DNA of 64,000 nucleotides from Ryuthela nishihirai (lineage: Eukaryota > Arthropoda > Arachnida > Araneae > Heptathelidae): positions 49,200,135-49,264,134 of the forward strand of contig JAWZYU010000010.1 of NCBI GenBank assembly GCA_038380435.1. The letters are read 5' to 3'. The number at the start of each line of letters is the position of its first letter. Within the stretch, counting starts at the first letter, position 1. The notes below the pieces were generated by a model, which worked only from the letters and a program-made list of their open reading frames with translations, ran no database searches and was not told the origin of the DNA. The position numbers were made by a program, and so were the translations under genes. Positions 1 through 10,521 of the stretch are shown in pieces.

Positions 1-282
1 AATACGTATATGAAAAGACTGTCAGTGTAAGATCTAAATTTTAAAAGTGGAGAGGGAGCCTACCCGCAATAACTATGCTATAAGAGTTGTTAATCCTAAC
101 ACACTGTGTAAAATTATACTGAAGGTTAAACATCCCTATAAAATTTACTCTGTTAACAGGGGTGATAGAGAAGTAAAATGTATAGATAGAGAAGAGTTGT
201 GAACAGAAATTGTACAATCGATAATCCTTTCTACACAAATGAAGTGGTTCTGAAAAGAACCTTTTGTTGTTGTTGTTTTTAA

Positions 283-609
283 TTATCCTACAACCTCCAC
301 AATGCCCGCAATCTCTATCGAGGTCATGGCATCCTCGACAACCGATAGGTAGTCCATCCTTTTGACGTGGTTTAACGCTTCTACTTCCGCAAAACACACA
401 CGGCATAGAAACTCATGGGCAATGTCGTATGTTTCTATGACCGCCTCACCTTGCATCGTACTGAGCATATGCAGGATTTTGTCGGTTATAACATTCATTA
501 ATGTCTGCAAGCATTCCTCGTAGGTTATATCCTTCTGATATGAAGGAATACCTACAGACGCCAATATGCATCGTGCAGTCACATAAAACGATTGACGCGT
601 TCTCGACAT
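283..609 (-). CDS. Small intronless ORF, 108 aa, helical, possible histone-fold-like protein of unknown function
   Basis: The reading frame is open from 729, but I choose the ATG at 607-609 (protein starts MSRTRQSFYV) because a TATA-like element lies at 692-700 and the upstream codons look like 5' leader. The stop is TAA at 283-285. The protein is 108 residues and non-repetitive, with no signal peptide or membrane segment. The order short helix (TARCILASVGI), long helix (ECLQTLMNVITDKILHMLS), DIAHEFL and third helix resembles the spacing of a histone fold or bromodomain-associated fold. That is a shape impression only; I do not recognise the family. It matches none of the repeat families in the window. 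It could be a host single-exon gene, a retrocopy, or a gene from a mobile element. Confidence that it is coding is moderate. Confidence 0.45.
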   Translation of the reverse strand: MSRTRQSFYVTARCILASVGIPSYQKDITYEECLQTLMNVITDKILHMLSTMQGEAVIETYDIAHEFLCRVCFAEVEALNHVKRMDYLSVVEDAMTSIEIAGIVEVVG

Positions 610-643
610 TCTACCAGAGACTTCAAAACTATGACAGCTCGAG

Positions 644-771
644 AGACTGACAGAACACTGAGCAGAATGTTCATGTCTTAACAAGTCCCTGTATATATAA
701 ACAGTGCTCAGCCTTCTGATACGTGTCACTCGCTGGTCACTCCACGTTACTTTCCCCTTGTTGTGACGTCA
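644..771 (-). promoter_or_regulatory. Candidate promoter of the 283-609 ORF: TATA box, initiator-like TCAGT, CRE-like TGACGTCA
   Basis: On the minus strand a TTATATATAC element (691-700) is followed by arthropod initiator-like TCAGTG (656-661) and TCAGTC (644-652 region). A perfect CRE palindrome TGACGTCA lies upstream at 764-771. The order CRE, TATA, initiator, ATG fits a compact RNA polymerase II promoter. The TATA to TCAGTG spacing is about 40 nt, longer than the usual 30, so the start site is uncertain. Confidence 0.35.
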
Positions 772-779
772 CCTACCCT

Positions 780-1500
780 TAGAGAACAACAACATCTATT
801 TTGAAACCTTATCACCAATCACCCTGAGCGCTGGACACTCAACCTCCCAGGGCGATTGCATCATGTCTCACGAGATGTTTCGAAGCTTGCTACCTGATCG
901 GTAAGTGAGTGACACGTATGTGCATGATGAAACTCCACGTACGACTTCAGGAATGCCGATAACAGAGTTTGAAACTTTTCCATTGCAGGATCGGTTCTTG
1001 TTCAAGGAGTTGACAGAATGAAGCTAGGGACTGAGGTAACACATTCAACTCTCGTTGCCGCGGAGAAGGTTTTTTTTTTTCGATAAAACGCATCTACAGA
1101 AAACTGATTTATTTCTACCGTACAATCCTTTTTCAATAAAGGTAAGGGAATTTTGATGAGTGTTTAATTACTAGTGAGTTTAATAGCAGGAAATTTTAAT
1201 TATAAAGGAATCGTTTAGTCGTCCTGGCTAAATGAATAGCAAAGAGTTTTAATTACTAAGGAATAAATACAACTCTGTGAGTTGATTTACAATTTGAGAT
1301 CTGCATTAGACATTCAAAAAGAGTTGAACGGAATTGTAAAATTTCAGATGAATACAGGAGATGTACTAAAAATACGCATTGGATGCAGCCTGTTAAATTT
1401 TTAAGGAAAGAGAATTTTGGTAAGTGTTTAATTACTAGGGACCTGATTTTCTGTGAGACGTTACAACTGTATCATTCCTTTCTATGCAATTATTCTGAGT
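780..1500. other. AT-rich intergenic stretch, no supported feature
   Basis: No open frame of note and no repeat family recognised. A T10 tract lies near 1070-1080. Two short stretches sharing 'gtgtttaattacta' (1161 and 1425) hint at an old local duplication. Confidence 0.4.
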
Positions 1501-1576
1501 CTTGCATCAGCCGAGGGAAGGAGAGGGCTTAAACTATAGGTAGGGCTTAAAAGGTCAACGGGGGGGTCTGCAGGAG

Positions 1577-1836
1577 GAGGGAGGGCTTAAAATATAGGTC
1601 AACCATTATGGCAAAATAAAGAAAAATCGGGAATTAGATTTAAAATAAGGAGGTTTTTCCAAAAATAGTACTCTTCATTGTCAACAGATGGCACCATGCG
1701 TTTTTTCAATAAGGGGGGGGGCTTAAAATATAGGTGGGGCGACCGGGGGGTCCGAAAACGAGAAATTAGAGTGAAAATAAAGGGGTTTTTGGGAAAATAG
1801 TACTTCTCACTGTCAACAGATGGCGCCACTGGGGGA
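1577..1836 (+). repeat. Two-copy tandem repeat, about 140 bp, carrying a CAGATGGCRCCA motif
   Basis: Unit 1 (1577-1697) and unit 2 (1718-1836) share in order GGCTTAAAATATAGGT, a GAATTAGA/GAAATTAGA block, GGTTTTT, AAAATAGTACT and TGTCAACAGATGGC. A partial earlier unit begins near 1525 (agggcttaaactataggt). The conserved CAGATGGCGCCAC end resembles the AGRKGGC core of CTCF-type insulator motifs; that is a motif resemblance only. Confidence 0.6.
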
Positions 1837-1860
1837 GGGGAAATTATTAATTATTAATAA

Positions 1861-2010
1861 GGAGGTGTGGCCGGTTACGTAATGATTATGTAATGATTAC
1901 GTCATGTTACGTCATAGGGGAGGGGGGGGGGCGGAAGTGGGCGTGGCCGGTGACGTCATAGGGGGAAAGCACTAGTGGGGGATCCTCCGGGTGGCACTAT
2001 ACTACTATCG
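1861..2010 (+). repeat. Dispersed GC-rich repeat family E, copy 1, with repeated TTACGTCA motifs
   Basis: The stretch carries several TTACGTMAT/TGACGTCA motifs, then GCGGAAGTGGGCG, GGTGACGTCATAGG and a terminal CACTATACTACTATCG. The same string of motifs recurs in reverse complement at 32175-32250, so 1931-2010 is a copy of a dispersed element, probably the end of a small transposon. Confidence 0.55.
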
Positions 2011-2665
2011 ACCTTTGCTACATCTTTTCTGCAGCAGAAATCTAAAGTTTCTCTTTTCCCTTTTGTGAATGTTTCTTCCTCTGAAACTGACATGTAAAAC
2101 GATATTTGCTCTCAGTGCTTGCAAATTAAAAAAATAAGCCTTCATGTTTTTATGTTTTGGGCCCTTCTTGAGTTCAGGGCCCTGGTGCAGTTGCATCAAC
2201 TGCACCACTGGTTGAGACGACGCTTCTACAGAGGTCCAACTAGACTGTGCAATTTTGTTCTCCAAACTCTTCTGTCCTGAACTGTATCTGCTGCATCTGG
2301 CTACTGTAGGCCAATTTTAAAGAAGTCCTGTTTGACATTGTCTGCCCACTGCATCTTAGTTATCTATAGTTATGCAATATCTATCTATATTTATGTAGTA
2401 TCTATAGTTATGCATACGGGCAACATGGTCTAACCAATGAGTCTCTCTCTGCACAAAATGCTTCTCAGGAGGTTGCTGACTCCCTTACCTAACCTCGTCA
2501 TCACTTACAAGGTCAAACCACCTAATGCTCAAGATACTGAGTAAACATCTAGAATCAAAGGCATCTTTCTGTTATCTCACTTATAAAGGTGCAAGTTTCA
2601 CTACCTTAACTAACTCTAGAAAGAACCAAACTAATATAAAGCCTAATTTTTGGCCTTTAGGTGTG
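2005..2665 (-). pseudogene. LINE reverse transcriptase C-terminal relic, same family as 29346-30145
   Basis: The minus strand encodes scattered fragments of the region downstream of a non-LTR reverse transcriptase. It shares long stretches with the better preserved copy at 29370-29810, including cctaatgc-caagatact-g-gtaaacatctagaatcaaa and gggcaacatgg-ctaacca. Frames are broken by stops and indels. The 2005-2265 segment keeps an open frame of 86 codons (IAQSSWTSVEA) corresponding to the C-terminal tail. Confidence 0.6.
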
Positions 2666-2950
2666 ATTATACATGTACAGATTTGAAATAGTAACCGTTA
2701 CTGTTAAATTACTATAAAGCTTTTAGAAATAAAACTCACAATTCCTTTTATCCGAAGTCTTTTCTTTAACAAACCTCGGTCCCTATACATTTCATGCCGG
2801 GGAAACATTTTCGCGGGTCCCATGAAAATACACTCGGGTATATATACTCCTAACCTGTGAAGATAAAAACATGATAGTTTTAACTTATATATAGACGACC
2901 ATAGCCAATGACTATCCGGAAATTACTTAATTTTTCCTCCCTTTATGTTC

Positions 2951-3684
2951 TAGCCCCAACTGTGCCAGCATTAAGATTTCTTTTCAGCTACTACACATCT
3001 TGCCTTCATTGAAAAAGGGGACAACGATGGTGTTGGAAAGGCCGCCGTCGCCATTTGGATGAGACGTTAAGCATGCATAAGTGTGCAAGAAAGAGCGTTA
3101 AAGAACAGCTTCCATGATCATGGTGGGGGCGGAGTGGCTCAGTCGGTAGCGCGCCAGGCTCGTAATCTGTAGTTCCCAGGTTCGAGTCCCAGCTGGGTCA
3201 GCGTTGAGATTTATCTCCGCAAAATTCCCCGCCCTGCCCACGGTCAGTAGGGGACACTGATGGGTTTGGAAAGGCCGCCGTCCGTCGGATGGGACGTTAA
3301 GCCGTGGCCCCGGGTGCAGGTAAAGCCATATCTTGTGCACTTTAAAGAATACACTGGATAGACTTGAAGGGAGGTACCATATGTCACTCAACAGCTGTTC
3401 CAGTGAGTCCCCTCCCCCAACCTTCTCTGAATCTTCGGGGTCCATGTGACCTGGCCATTTAGCCCATGGTGTGCAAAAAAGTGCCGCTCAGAGGTAAAAC
3501 AACCCAACAACCCATGATCATGGTAGAAGGCTTCCATGATCTTGATAGAAGGCTTCTATCTGTCTCCTAACAGCTCTGCAGAGGGGGGTCCATCCCCAAC
3601 CCTCTCTTAGCCCTCGTGGGCCTTGTAAACTGGCCATTTAGCATATTGTCTGCAAAAAAAGATCGCTCAAAGGAAAAATAACCC
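2951..3684 (+). repeat. Old SINE A copy, split by a younger SINE A at 3124-3511
   Basis: The left part (2951-3123) carries the diverged central block, including TTTGGATGAGACGTTAAGC at 3054-3072. The right part (3524-3684) carries the 3' half ending in aaaataaccc. The two halves read as one old copy if the 3124-3511 insertion and one TSD are removed. Confidence 0.7.
3124..3511 (+). mobile_element. SINE family A, full length, TSD CCATGATCATGG
   Basis: Full tRNA-like head with A box at about 3135 and B box at about 3180, the central ACGTTAAGCC block, and a tail aaaacaacccaacaac. A perfect 12-bp TSD flanks it (3112-3123 and 3512-3523). It sits inside an older SINE A. Confidence 0.95.
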
Positions 3685-3689
3685 TTCTT

Positions 3690-4350
3690 TTAGATTATAC
3701 TATGTACTGATAGGTATACTTGAAGAATAATATTGTTATGAATTAAAATGGATGAGCACTCAATGTGAGTTCAAGCAAATATTTTACAATGTTAATTACA
3801 ACACAATGCAATTTATTACAAAAGCATGGATGAAATTATTTATACAAACTTAGTCAACCGGCACGTAACTCTCTAACAAAACAAATATAAACTTTCAGAA
3901 GAATCCATTATCTCAATTCTATTCAAATCCAAATCACAAAACAAGGCTAAAATCATTCAATGAACGATAAAATCGTGTTTGTGAATAAATATTCAATCTA
4001 ACGAGAATATCCTTACCTATTCTTAAACAAACTAAATAATTATACACTAAATGACATCCTTCTAAGGTTTTAGTCATCAAGTACTCCAAAACAGCGGCTA
4101 CGTGTACCGGTTTCTCAGAACCAATTCTTTTCAGACGTTGATCACCACGCAGAAGTCGATAAATTCTTCTTTTCCTTTACTAACACGATCCACACTAATA
4201 AACTAATCAACAATCCGTGCACTCACCATAAAAAATACTTATTTTTTTAAACATTTATCGTGTATATACTGAAACTAACTATGTCCCCTTTCACATATTA
4301 ATAACTCCAACTTAACAATTCTATCTTTCCTTTTATTCAGATAGGTTCTA
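3690..4350. other. AT-rich intergenic stretch, no supported feature
   Basis: Only stop-rich AT sequence. I see no repeat family, no coding bias and no structured element. Confidence 0.4.
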
Positions 4351-4364
4351 TATTCCAATTCGTT

Positions 4365-4745
4365 GGGGCGGGGGTGGCTCAGTCGGTAGCGCGCCAGGCT
4401 CGTAATCTGTAGTTCCCAGGTTCGAGTCCCAGCTGGGTCAGCGTTGAGATTTATCTCCGCAAAAATTCCCCCTCCCTGCCCACGGTCAGTACGGGACACC
4501 GATGGGCTTGGAAAGGCCGCCGTCCGTCGGATGGGACGTTAAGCCGTGGTTCCGTGTGCGGGAGAGCCATACCCTGTGCACGTTAAAGAACACGCTGGAT
4601 GGCCTTGACGGGAGGCTACCATCTGTCTCCCAACAGCTGTTTCAGTGGGTCCCCTCCCCCAACCTTCTCTGAGCCTTCGGGGTCCATATGATCTGGGCAT
4701 TTAGCCCATGGTGTGCAAAAAAGTGCCGCTCAGAGGTAAAACAAT
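4365..4745 (+). mobile_element. SINE family A, full length, TSD CCAATTCGTT
   Basis: Complete head-to-tail copy with intact A and B boxes. A 10-bp TSD lies at 4355-4364 and 4746-4755. It is close to the family consensus, so relatively young. Confidence 0.95.
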
Positions 4746-5276
4746 CCAATTCGTTCGTTACGTAATTCTCACGCATAAGCATACTCGAGCGTTCATGACA
4801 CGTTTATCATAAATTCACTGTAGCATGTTCATCTGTCGTAACAATATATCAAATAAATTAAACAGAGGTAGAAATTTCATTTAAAATAAAGAATTTTTGA
4901 AGCCTGCAAAGAGAGTTTTTTACACCAACGGGTTGGCAACAGTATAGAGAGAACGGTGACGACAGAAAATCCTACAAAGTTTATTTATAGACGCTTAATT
5001 AAATTTAATAACTTCTCTTAATTTCTTTAAGTTTTTTTTTTCTTTTGTTTTTCATCAAAAGAAAAAGTATCTTATAAGACATAAATCCCGAAATTTAATT
5101 AAAACTGCTTTTATCTTCCCTCTATTTTTGCTCATTGTCTACTAGGAAAAATATTAATAATGCATCACGGGAATTAATCTTCACCCCAGACCAAGCACTT
5201 ACGTTTTTTTATAAATTGGTGAATTTTATGTTCTTGATTTCGATTAGCATTTTTTTTCATTATATCCCTTTGGCTT

Positions 5277-5312
5277 CTCGTTCTTGTGTTCTTGTGTTCT
5301 TGTGTTTTATGT
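5277..5312 (+). repeat. Short tandem repeat (TTCTTGTG)n
   Basis: About four direct copies of an 8-bp unit, the last one degraded. The surrounding open frames on both strands derive from this biased sequence and are not convincing genes. Confidence 0.7.
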
Positions 5313-5432
5313 GTTCTTCCTTTTTCAGTTGTGTTGTTTTTCGTTTCCTTATTGCAGCCCACACAGCGGAAAACAAAGGAACAAAGCGAAATTGCATCAT
5401 GTGGCCAAAGTTAGCAACATCAGGCGGTGGCG

Positions 5433-5837
5433 GGGACGGGGGTGGCTCAGTCGGTAGCGCGCCAGGCTCGTAATCTGTCCCAGGTTTCCCAGGTTCCCAG
5501 GTTCGAGTCCCAGCTGGGTCAGCGTTGAGATTTATCTCCGCAAAATTTCCCCGCCCTGCCCACGGTCAGTAGCGGACACCGATGGGCTTGGAAAGGCCGC
5601 CGTCCGTCGGATGGGACGTTAAGCCGTGGCCCCGTGTGCGGGAGAGCCATACCCTGTGCACGTTAAAGAACACGCTGGATGGCCTTGACGGGAGGCTACC
5701 ATCTGTCTGCCAACAGCTGTTCCAGTGGGTCCCCTCCCCCAACCTTCTCTCAGCCTTCGGGGTCCATGTGACCTGGCCATTTAGCCCATGGTGTGCAAAA
5801 AAGTGCCGCTCAGAGGTAAAACAATCCAATCCAATCC
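5433..5837 (+). mobile_element. SINE family A with expanded B-box region, TSD AGGCGGTRGCG
   Basis: The head contains extra direct repeats of CCCAGGTT just before the B box (near 5475-5510), which lengthens the tRNA-like part. An 11-bp TSD with one mismatch lies at 5422-5432 and 5838-5848. Confidence 0.93.
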
Positions 5838-6165
5838 AGGCGGTAGCGATTGGATTGCTCCTTTGTCCTGGATAGCCAAAACTAAGGGCATACAAAGGAA
5901 GAAAAAAAGACTTCCCGGAAAGTTTCTGGATGATTCGAGAGTGGTACTGAAGAACAGATCTCGCTCAGTAAATAAAAATTTGACTCTAGAGTTATATATG
6001 AAGTTACAGCATATGAAAAAAATCCTTCAAACTTTGGTGAAGAATATTTGACACCATTTCCATTAATATTATTTACTTTTCTGCTTATTTGACTACAGAC
6101 TATAGGCTGACTATGGCAAAACTGAAAGAAAAAAAAGCCGCATTCGTAGTATTTTTATACTATTT

Positions 6166-6520
6166 GTTGGATTGTTTTAGCTGTGAGCGGCACTTTTTGC
6201 ATACCATGGGCTAAATGGCCAGGTCACATGGACCCCGAAGGCTCAGAGAAGGTTGGGGGAGGTAACTCACTGGAACAGCTGTTGGGAGCAGATGGTAGCC
6301 TCCCGTCAAGGCCATCCAGCGTGTTCTTTAACGTGCACAGGGTATGGCTCTCCCACACACGGGGCCACGGCTTAACGTCCCATCCGACGGACGGCGGCCT
6401 TTCCAGGCCCATCGGTGTCCCCTACTGACCGTGGGCAGGGCGGGGAATTTTGCGGAGATAAATCTCAACGCTCACCCAGCTGGGACTCGAACCTGGGAAC
6501 TACAGATTACGAGCCTGGCG
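6166..6520 (-). mobile_element. SINE family A, 5'-truncated within the tRNA head
   Basis: The tail is at the left (gttggattgtttta). The copy ends at GAGCCTGGCG, so the A box is missing. The short TSD CTATTT (6160-6165 and 6521-6526) indicates the copy was truncated when it inserted. Confidence 0.85.
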
Positions 6521-6618
6521 CTATTTTTTAAGCAAACTACTATAATTACTTCCAAGTATCGAAATAGAAAATTAGTTTTTGAAGCAATGCTACGGCGACT
6601 CAACGTTAATAAAATCCG

Positions 6619-7381
6619 ATGAGGAGGGAATTGCTCAGTCAGTAGCACGCCAGGTTCGTAATCTGTAGTTCCAAGGTTCGAGACTCACTAATGACAGCTC
6701 ACTAAATCATAATTTTATCCGCTAACCCCCGCCATTCAGAAAGGGGATACTGATGGTTTCGGAGGGCAGCTATCCGTAACAAAGGACATTACGACGAGGT
6801 TACAGTGTGCAGAGAGTTATCCTCTGTGCACATTAAACCACAAGATGGACGGCATTTGCGGAGGCTTCCATCTGTCTCCTAAGAGCTGACCAATGGATCC
6901 TCTTCCCCAACCTTCTTTGAGTCCATGGGGTACTTGAGACCATTATGTACAAAAAATGCCGCTCACCAGGTTGTTGGGTTATTTTACCTCTGAGCGGCTC
7001 TTTTTTGCACACAATGGGCTAAATGGCCTTGTCACAAAGACTCCGAGGGCTCAGACAAGGTTGGGAGGCAGGGTACCTAGTAGACAGCTATTAGGAGACA
7101 GATGGTAGCCTCCAGTCAAAGTGATCCAGAACTTTCTTGAATTTACACAGGGTATGGCTCTCCCACACATGGAGCCACGGTTTTATGTCCCATACGACGG
7201 ACGGCAGCCTTTCCAAGCCCATCGGTGTCTCCCCTACTGACCAAGGGCAGTAAGAAGTGTATTGCGGTGATGAATCTCAACACTGGCCGTGGTGGGACTC
7301 GAAGCTAGGTACTGCAAATTACGATCCTGGCGGGCTACCAATTGAGATATCTCCTCCCCCCCCTCAGAGATAAAACAACCC
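6619..7381 (+). repeat. Old SINE A copy, interrupted by the minus-strand copy 6970-7362
   Basis: Diverged head and centre occupy 6619-6967. The tail cctcagagataaaacaaccc resumes at 7363-7381 after the nested copy. Many substitutions relative to the consensus indicate age. Confidence 0.7.
6970..7362 (-). mobile_element. SINE family A, diverged, nested in an older copy
   Basis: Full-length minus copy from ttgttgggttattttacc to the degenerate A box near 7335. Moderately diverged. It is inserted in the tail of the 6619 copy. Confidence 0.8.
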
Positions 7382-7526
7382 CGACATAAGCAACCCTCTT
7401 TACGACACAGACTAGCCCCATTTAAAGTAATCCAATATTTTCAATTTTTCTATTCACAATTACTTAATTAGAGAATATTATCATTCGAAAAACAAAACGT
7501 GCTAATAAAATAGCAAATTAAGCACG

Positions 7527-7740
7527 GTCGCTCAAAAAAGTATCCGAACACTATGGTTGATTACAGAATTCAGGAAAAAATATCTGGAGAGCGATTTTTT
7601 TAGAAATTAGTGATCTGGCAACCTTCGTGTCATGTGACACGAAGGTTGCCAGATCACTAATTTCTAAAAAAAATCGTTGCCAGATATTTTTTCTGAATTC
7701 TGTAATCAACCATAAGTGTTCGGATACTTTTTTGAGCGAC
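7527..7740. mobile_element. Palindromic Tc1/mariner-type MITE, full length
   Basis: Near-perfect palindrome of about 214 bp centred near 7633. Both ends are GTCGCTCAAAAAAGTATCC / GGATACTTTTTTGAGCGAC, and the centre is built around CACGAAGGTTGCC. The same arms occur at 7931, 23846, 26730 and 27189. No coding capacity. Confidence 0.9.
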
Positions 7741-7742
7741 TG

Positions 7743-7775
7743 CAGGTGGTCATATTATTTTAATACTAGATCGTG
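7743..7775 (+). repeat. Tc1-type TIR fragment (same family as 36203-37425)
   Basis: GGTGGTCATATTATT plus AATACTA matches the right terminal inverted repeat of the Tc1-like element ending at 37425. It is stranded between two palindromic blocks. Confidence 0.6.
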
Positions 7776-7808
7776 TGGGCTCACTCACGGAAATATTGAG
7801 CGTGTGCA

Positions 7809-7907
7809 GTTACCGTTCACAGCAAACTGGAGCGTGTGCAGTAACTGCACACGCTCCAGTGCTGTGAACGGTAACTGGAGCGTGTACAGTTGCTGTACAC
7901 GCTCCAG
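7809..7907. repeat. Nested perfect hairpins with the arm CTGGAGCGTGTRCAGT
   Basis: A 33-bp palindrome at 7827-7859 is enclosed by 15-bp arms GTTACCGTTCACAGC (7809-7823) and their complement (7861-7875). A second 33-bp palindrome, with a TACAG variant, follows at 7875-7907. It could fold into stacked hairpins. Confidence 0.9.
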
Positions 7908-8042
7908 ATATTTTTCCTGAATTCTGTAATCACGTGACACGAAGGTTGCCAAATCACTAATTTCTAAAAAAAATAGTTGCCATATATTTTTTCTGAATTC
8001 TGTAATCAACCATAGTGTTCGGATGCTTTTTTGAGCGACTGT
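7907..8042. mobile_element. Palindromic mariner-type MITE, right half
   Basis: Begins with a short copied segment (AGATATTTTTCCTGAATTC), then CACGTGACACGAAGGTTGCC, and runs to the terminal GAGCGACTG at 8042. Only one arm of the palindrome is present. Confidence 0.8.
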
Positions 8043-8173
8043 ACTCTGATGGGTTGTGATTACGAGTTTCGGGAGACTGGATGACAAAACGCAACATGTG
8101 TGTTTGGTTAATCTATCTCTAATCCTATATGTTAAGGAAAATTTCGTCCTGTGAAGCCCTCTATTTGCATAAG

Positions 8174-8525
8174 ATTGGATTGGATTGTTTTACCTCTGAG
8201 AGGCACTTTTTTGCACATCATGGGCTAAATGGCCAGGTCACATGGACCCTGAAGGCTCAGAGAAGGTTGGGGGAGGGGACAAACTGGAACAGCTGTTGGG
8301 AGACAGATGGTAGCCTCCCGTCAAGGCCATCTAGCGTGTTCTTTAACGTGCACAGGGTATGGCTCTCCCGCACACGGGGCCACGGCTTAACGTCCCATCC
8401 GACGGATGGCGGCCTTTCCAAGCCCATCGGTGTCCCCTACTGACCGTGGGCAGGGCGGGGAATTTTGCGGAGATAAATCTCAACGTTGACCCAGCTGGGA
8501 CTCGAACCTGGGAACTACAGATTTC
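8174..8525 (-). mobile_element. SINE family A, 5'-truncated, TSD GCATAAG
   Basis: Minus copy ending at CTACAGATTTC, so it lacks most of the tRNA head. TSD GCATAAG at 8167-8173 and 8526-8532. Confidence 0.88.
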
Positions 8526-8830
8526 GCATAAGAAAATAGAAATGGAAAAAAGATATTATGGAAAGAGAAAATTTAGAGAAAGGGGGGGAAAGATCTTCTC
8601 AAAATCATTTTTCCGAAAAATTGTTCGGAGGTGGGGGCGAAGTGTTGTCTGATAATAATTTTCTTTTTGGAGGATCCTTTTTCTTTCCCTTAAATTTTTT
8701 CTTTCCGTAATATATATATATATTTGTTGCTGCATGATTTTTAGGGGCTTACAATTTCTTTTCTTTTCTTGGGAGAACTATGTATTCTTATTGATGGGAG
8801 CACTTTTAGCACTAGAACCTCCTTATATGG

Positions 8831-9224
8831 CAGTGGTGTCCAACCTACAGCCGTGGGTCGAATACGGCCCGCTAATAATTTTTATATGGCCCGCACGGAA
8901 AATGAACTAAAACAACGTTTTATATTTTGTTAATTACTTGAAGAACCATATTACATTGGACGCAAAAACGTGTCACGTGTTGGTATCGTGAATTCTGTTT
9001 CTTTTTATCTGTGTTTTCTATCAAATATTCGCATGCCAGACCGGAAGCTCCCAAATGCAGTGCAGTTATATGTACGCTAAATACAGTTACAGACTTCCTT
9101 TTATATGAAACAAGATATGGGAAATATAATACACTAATCTTTCTCGAATCACTCAGTGGGGCCAGCCAATATCTAACTTTGAATATGGGTCCCTGCACAG
9201 TAGGGAAAAGGTTGGACACAACTG
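8831..9224. mobile_element. Non-autonomous hAT element (394 bp), TSD TTATATGG
   Basis: Terminal inverted repeats CAGTGGTGTCCAACCT and AGGTTGGACACAACTG with one internal difference. A perfect 8-bp TSD TTATATGG (8823-8830 and 9225-9232) is diagnostic of hAT insertion. No transposase frame inside. Confidence 0.88.
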
Positions 9225-9425
9225 TTATATGGGAACAAGAGTTGACGTGTCATAGGGAATTGTGTCCACGTCCCACTGTCCGAAATACCTTAACATCCCC
9301 CGAAAAGAAAACATCATGTGGTCATCTGGCGGTTTTATCGAACTAGAGAACCATACATCATCATCTTTGATGGGTCTATTCTCAGTGTCTGAGTATTCAG
9401 GCTCATTATTCTGCACATCAGACAA
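9225..9425 (-). CDS. Unassigned 66-codon ORF next to an hAT element
   Basis: Open minus-strand frame with acidic, non-repetitive composition (NNEPEYSDTENRPIKDDDVW). There is no ATG at its left limit that I would defend, and its stop lies in the hAT target site. It may be an exon or a relic of an unrecognised element. I do not recognise the product. Confidence 0.2.
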   Translation of the reverse strand: MSDVQNNEPEYSDTENRPIKDDDVWFSSSIKPPDDHMMFSFRGMLRYFGQWDVDTIPYDTSTLVPI

Positions 9426-9449
9426 TCATCCTACACATCTTTGACGCGT

Positions 9450-10500
9450 GTACACTCAGCATGCGAGTTTGCACATCAAAGATCGTTTGATACGTGGAAT
9501 GACAAACCTGCAGATATTTCATCTAGGGACCATTAGACCACTTGGGACACTGACCCACAAAAAATATTCCCAAGAAATAATAATATGGCGAATAGTTATG
9601 CAGCAACACTTTCCGTATGAATTCACCATCCCACAAATCAATCAAATACCTAGTTTTGCTTAAAACCACATGTCGCTGTTTTCTGGAATATTTATCTTTC
9701 TGTGAAACGTTCAATAAGTTAATGCAGACAAACAAATACCTTCTGTAACCGAACTCTGCGAACTTGAAAAAGAGTGAAAAATTCCCACATTTCGAAGGCT
9801 AGTCAACGTATCCATTTCACCTGAAATCATAGCCACACAAAGGTAGAAACGTATTTGTAAGAGTTCAGACAGCCTGGTCATAAAAGCTACAAATAAAAAA
9901 TACATAAAAGCTACCATTCCCGTATTTAACACGATATTCTGGTGAAACATAGAACTAACTGATTGCCAAAAAGATAGATTTTCTGGCCTGGTAAACATGT
10001 ACTAGGGAAATCTATACGATGAAAAACTCCCTTAACGTATTCGTGGCAACACTCAACAACTCACATCTCCCCATAACTCTTTTAATTTTAAAGGAGAATC
10101 TATTACATTTTACAGCTGAAAATATCTCATAAATATCTATTATTTTTCTCTCTTGATGTGTTTTCGTACAACCCTTATTTCCACGGTTATGGGGCGCGAT
10201 ATGACTTTCTATTGACTTAGCATTAAGGGTTACTTTTAATGTTAATGTTTTGATGATATACAAGTTTATCACAGATATTTTTATTGTCTGTCGTACTTAG
10301 AAAGATAGCCGACGAATGCTTTGAATAATACCTTGAATGTCGTTTACATCAACATTATTGAATTTCTTCCGTACCATTTTATATTTGTTTCCCAATTCCA
10401 ATTTCTACTTTCCTTCTTGTTTTCGAAATATTTGTTTCACCTCCAAACTTTTGCCTCACCCTTCATATAAGTTGATTTATCGATTACAATTTACATTTGC
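9450..10500. other. Intergenic stretch, no supported feature
   Basis: Short frames on both strands without conserved motifs. Nothing matches the repeat families found elsewhere in the window. Confidence 0.35.
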
Positions 10501-10521
10501 ATATTTCACGAAAAGTATGTG

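Noticed and set aside
5566..5895. Recurring 60-115-codon frames on both strands (for example GLERPPSVGWDVKPWPRV or NVPSDGRRPFQAHRCPLL peptides)
   Set aside because: They are translations of SINE family A in different frames. They start and stop with the repeat and are not a protein family.
9011..9346. Frames of 99-111 codons on both strands
   Set aside because: They cross the hAT MITE boundary at 9224, so they cannot be one ancestral gene.
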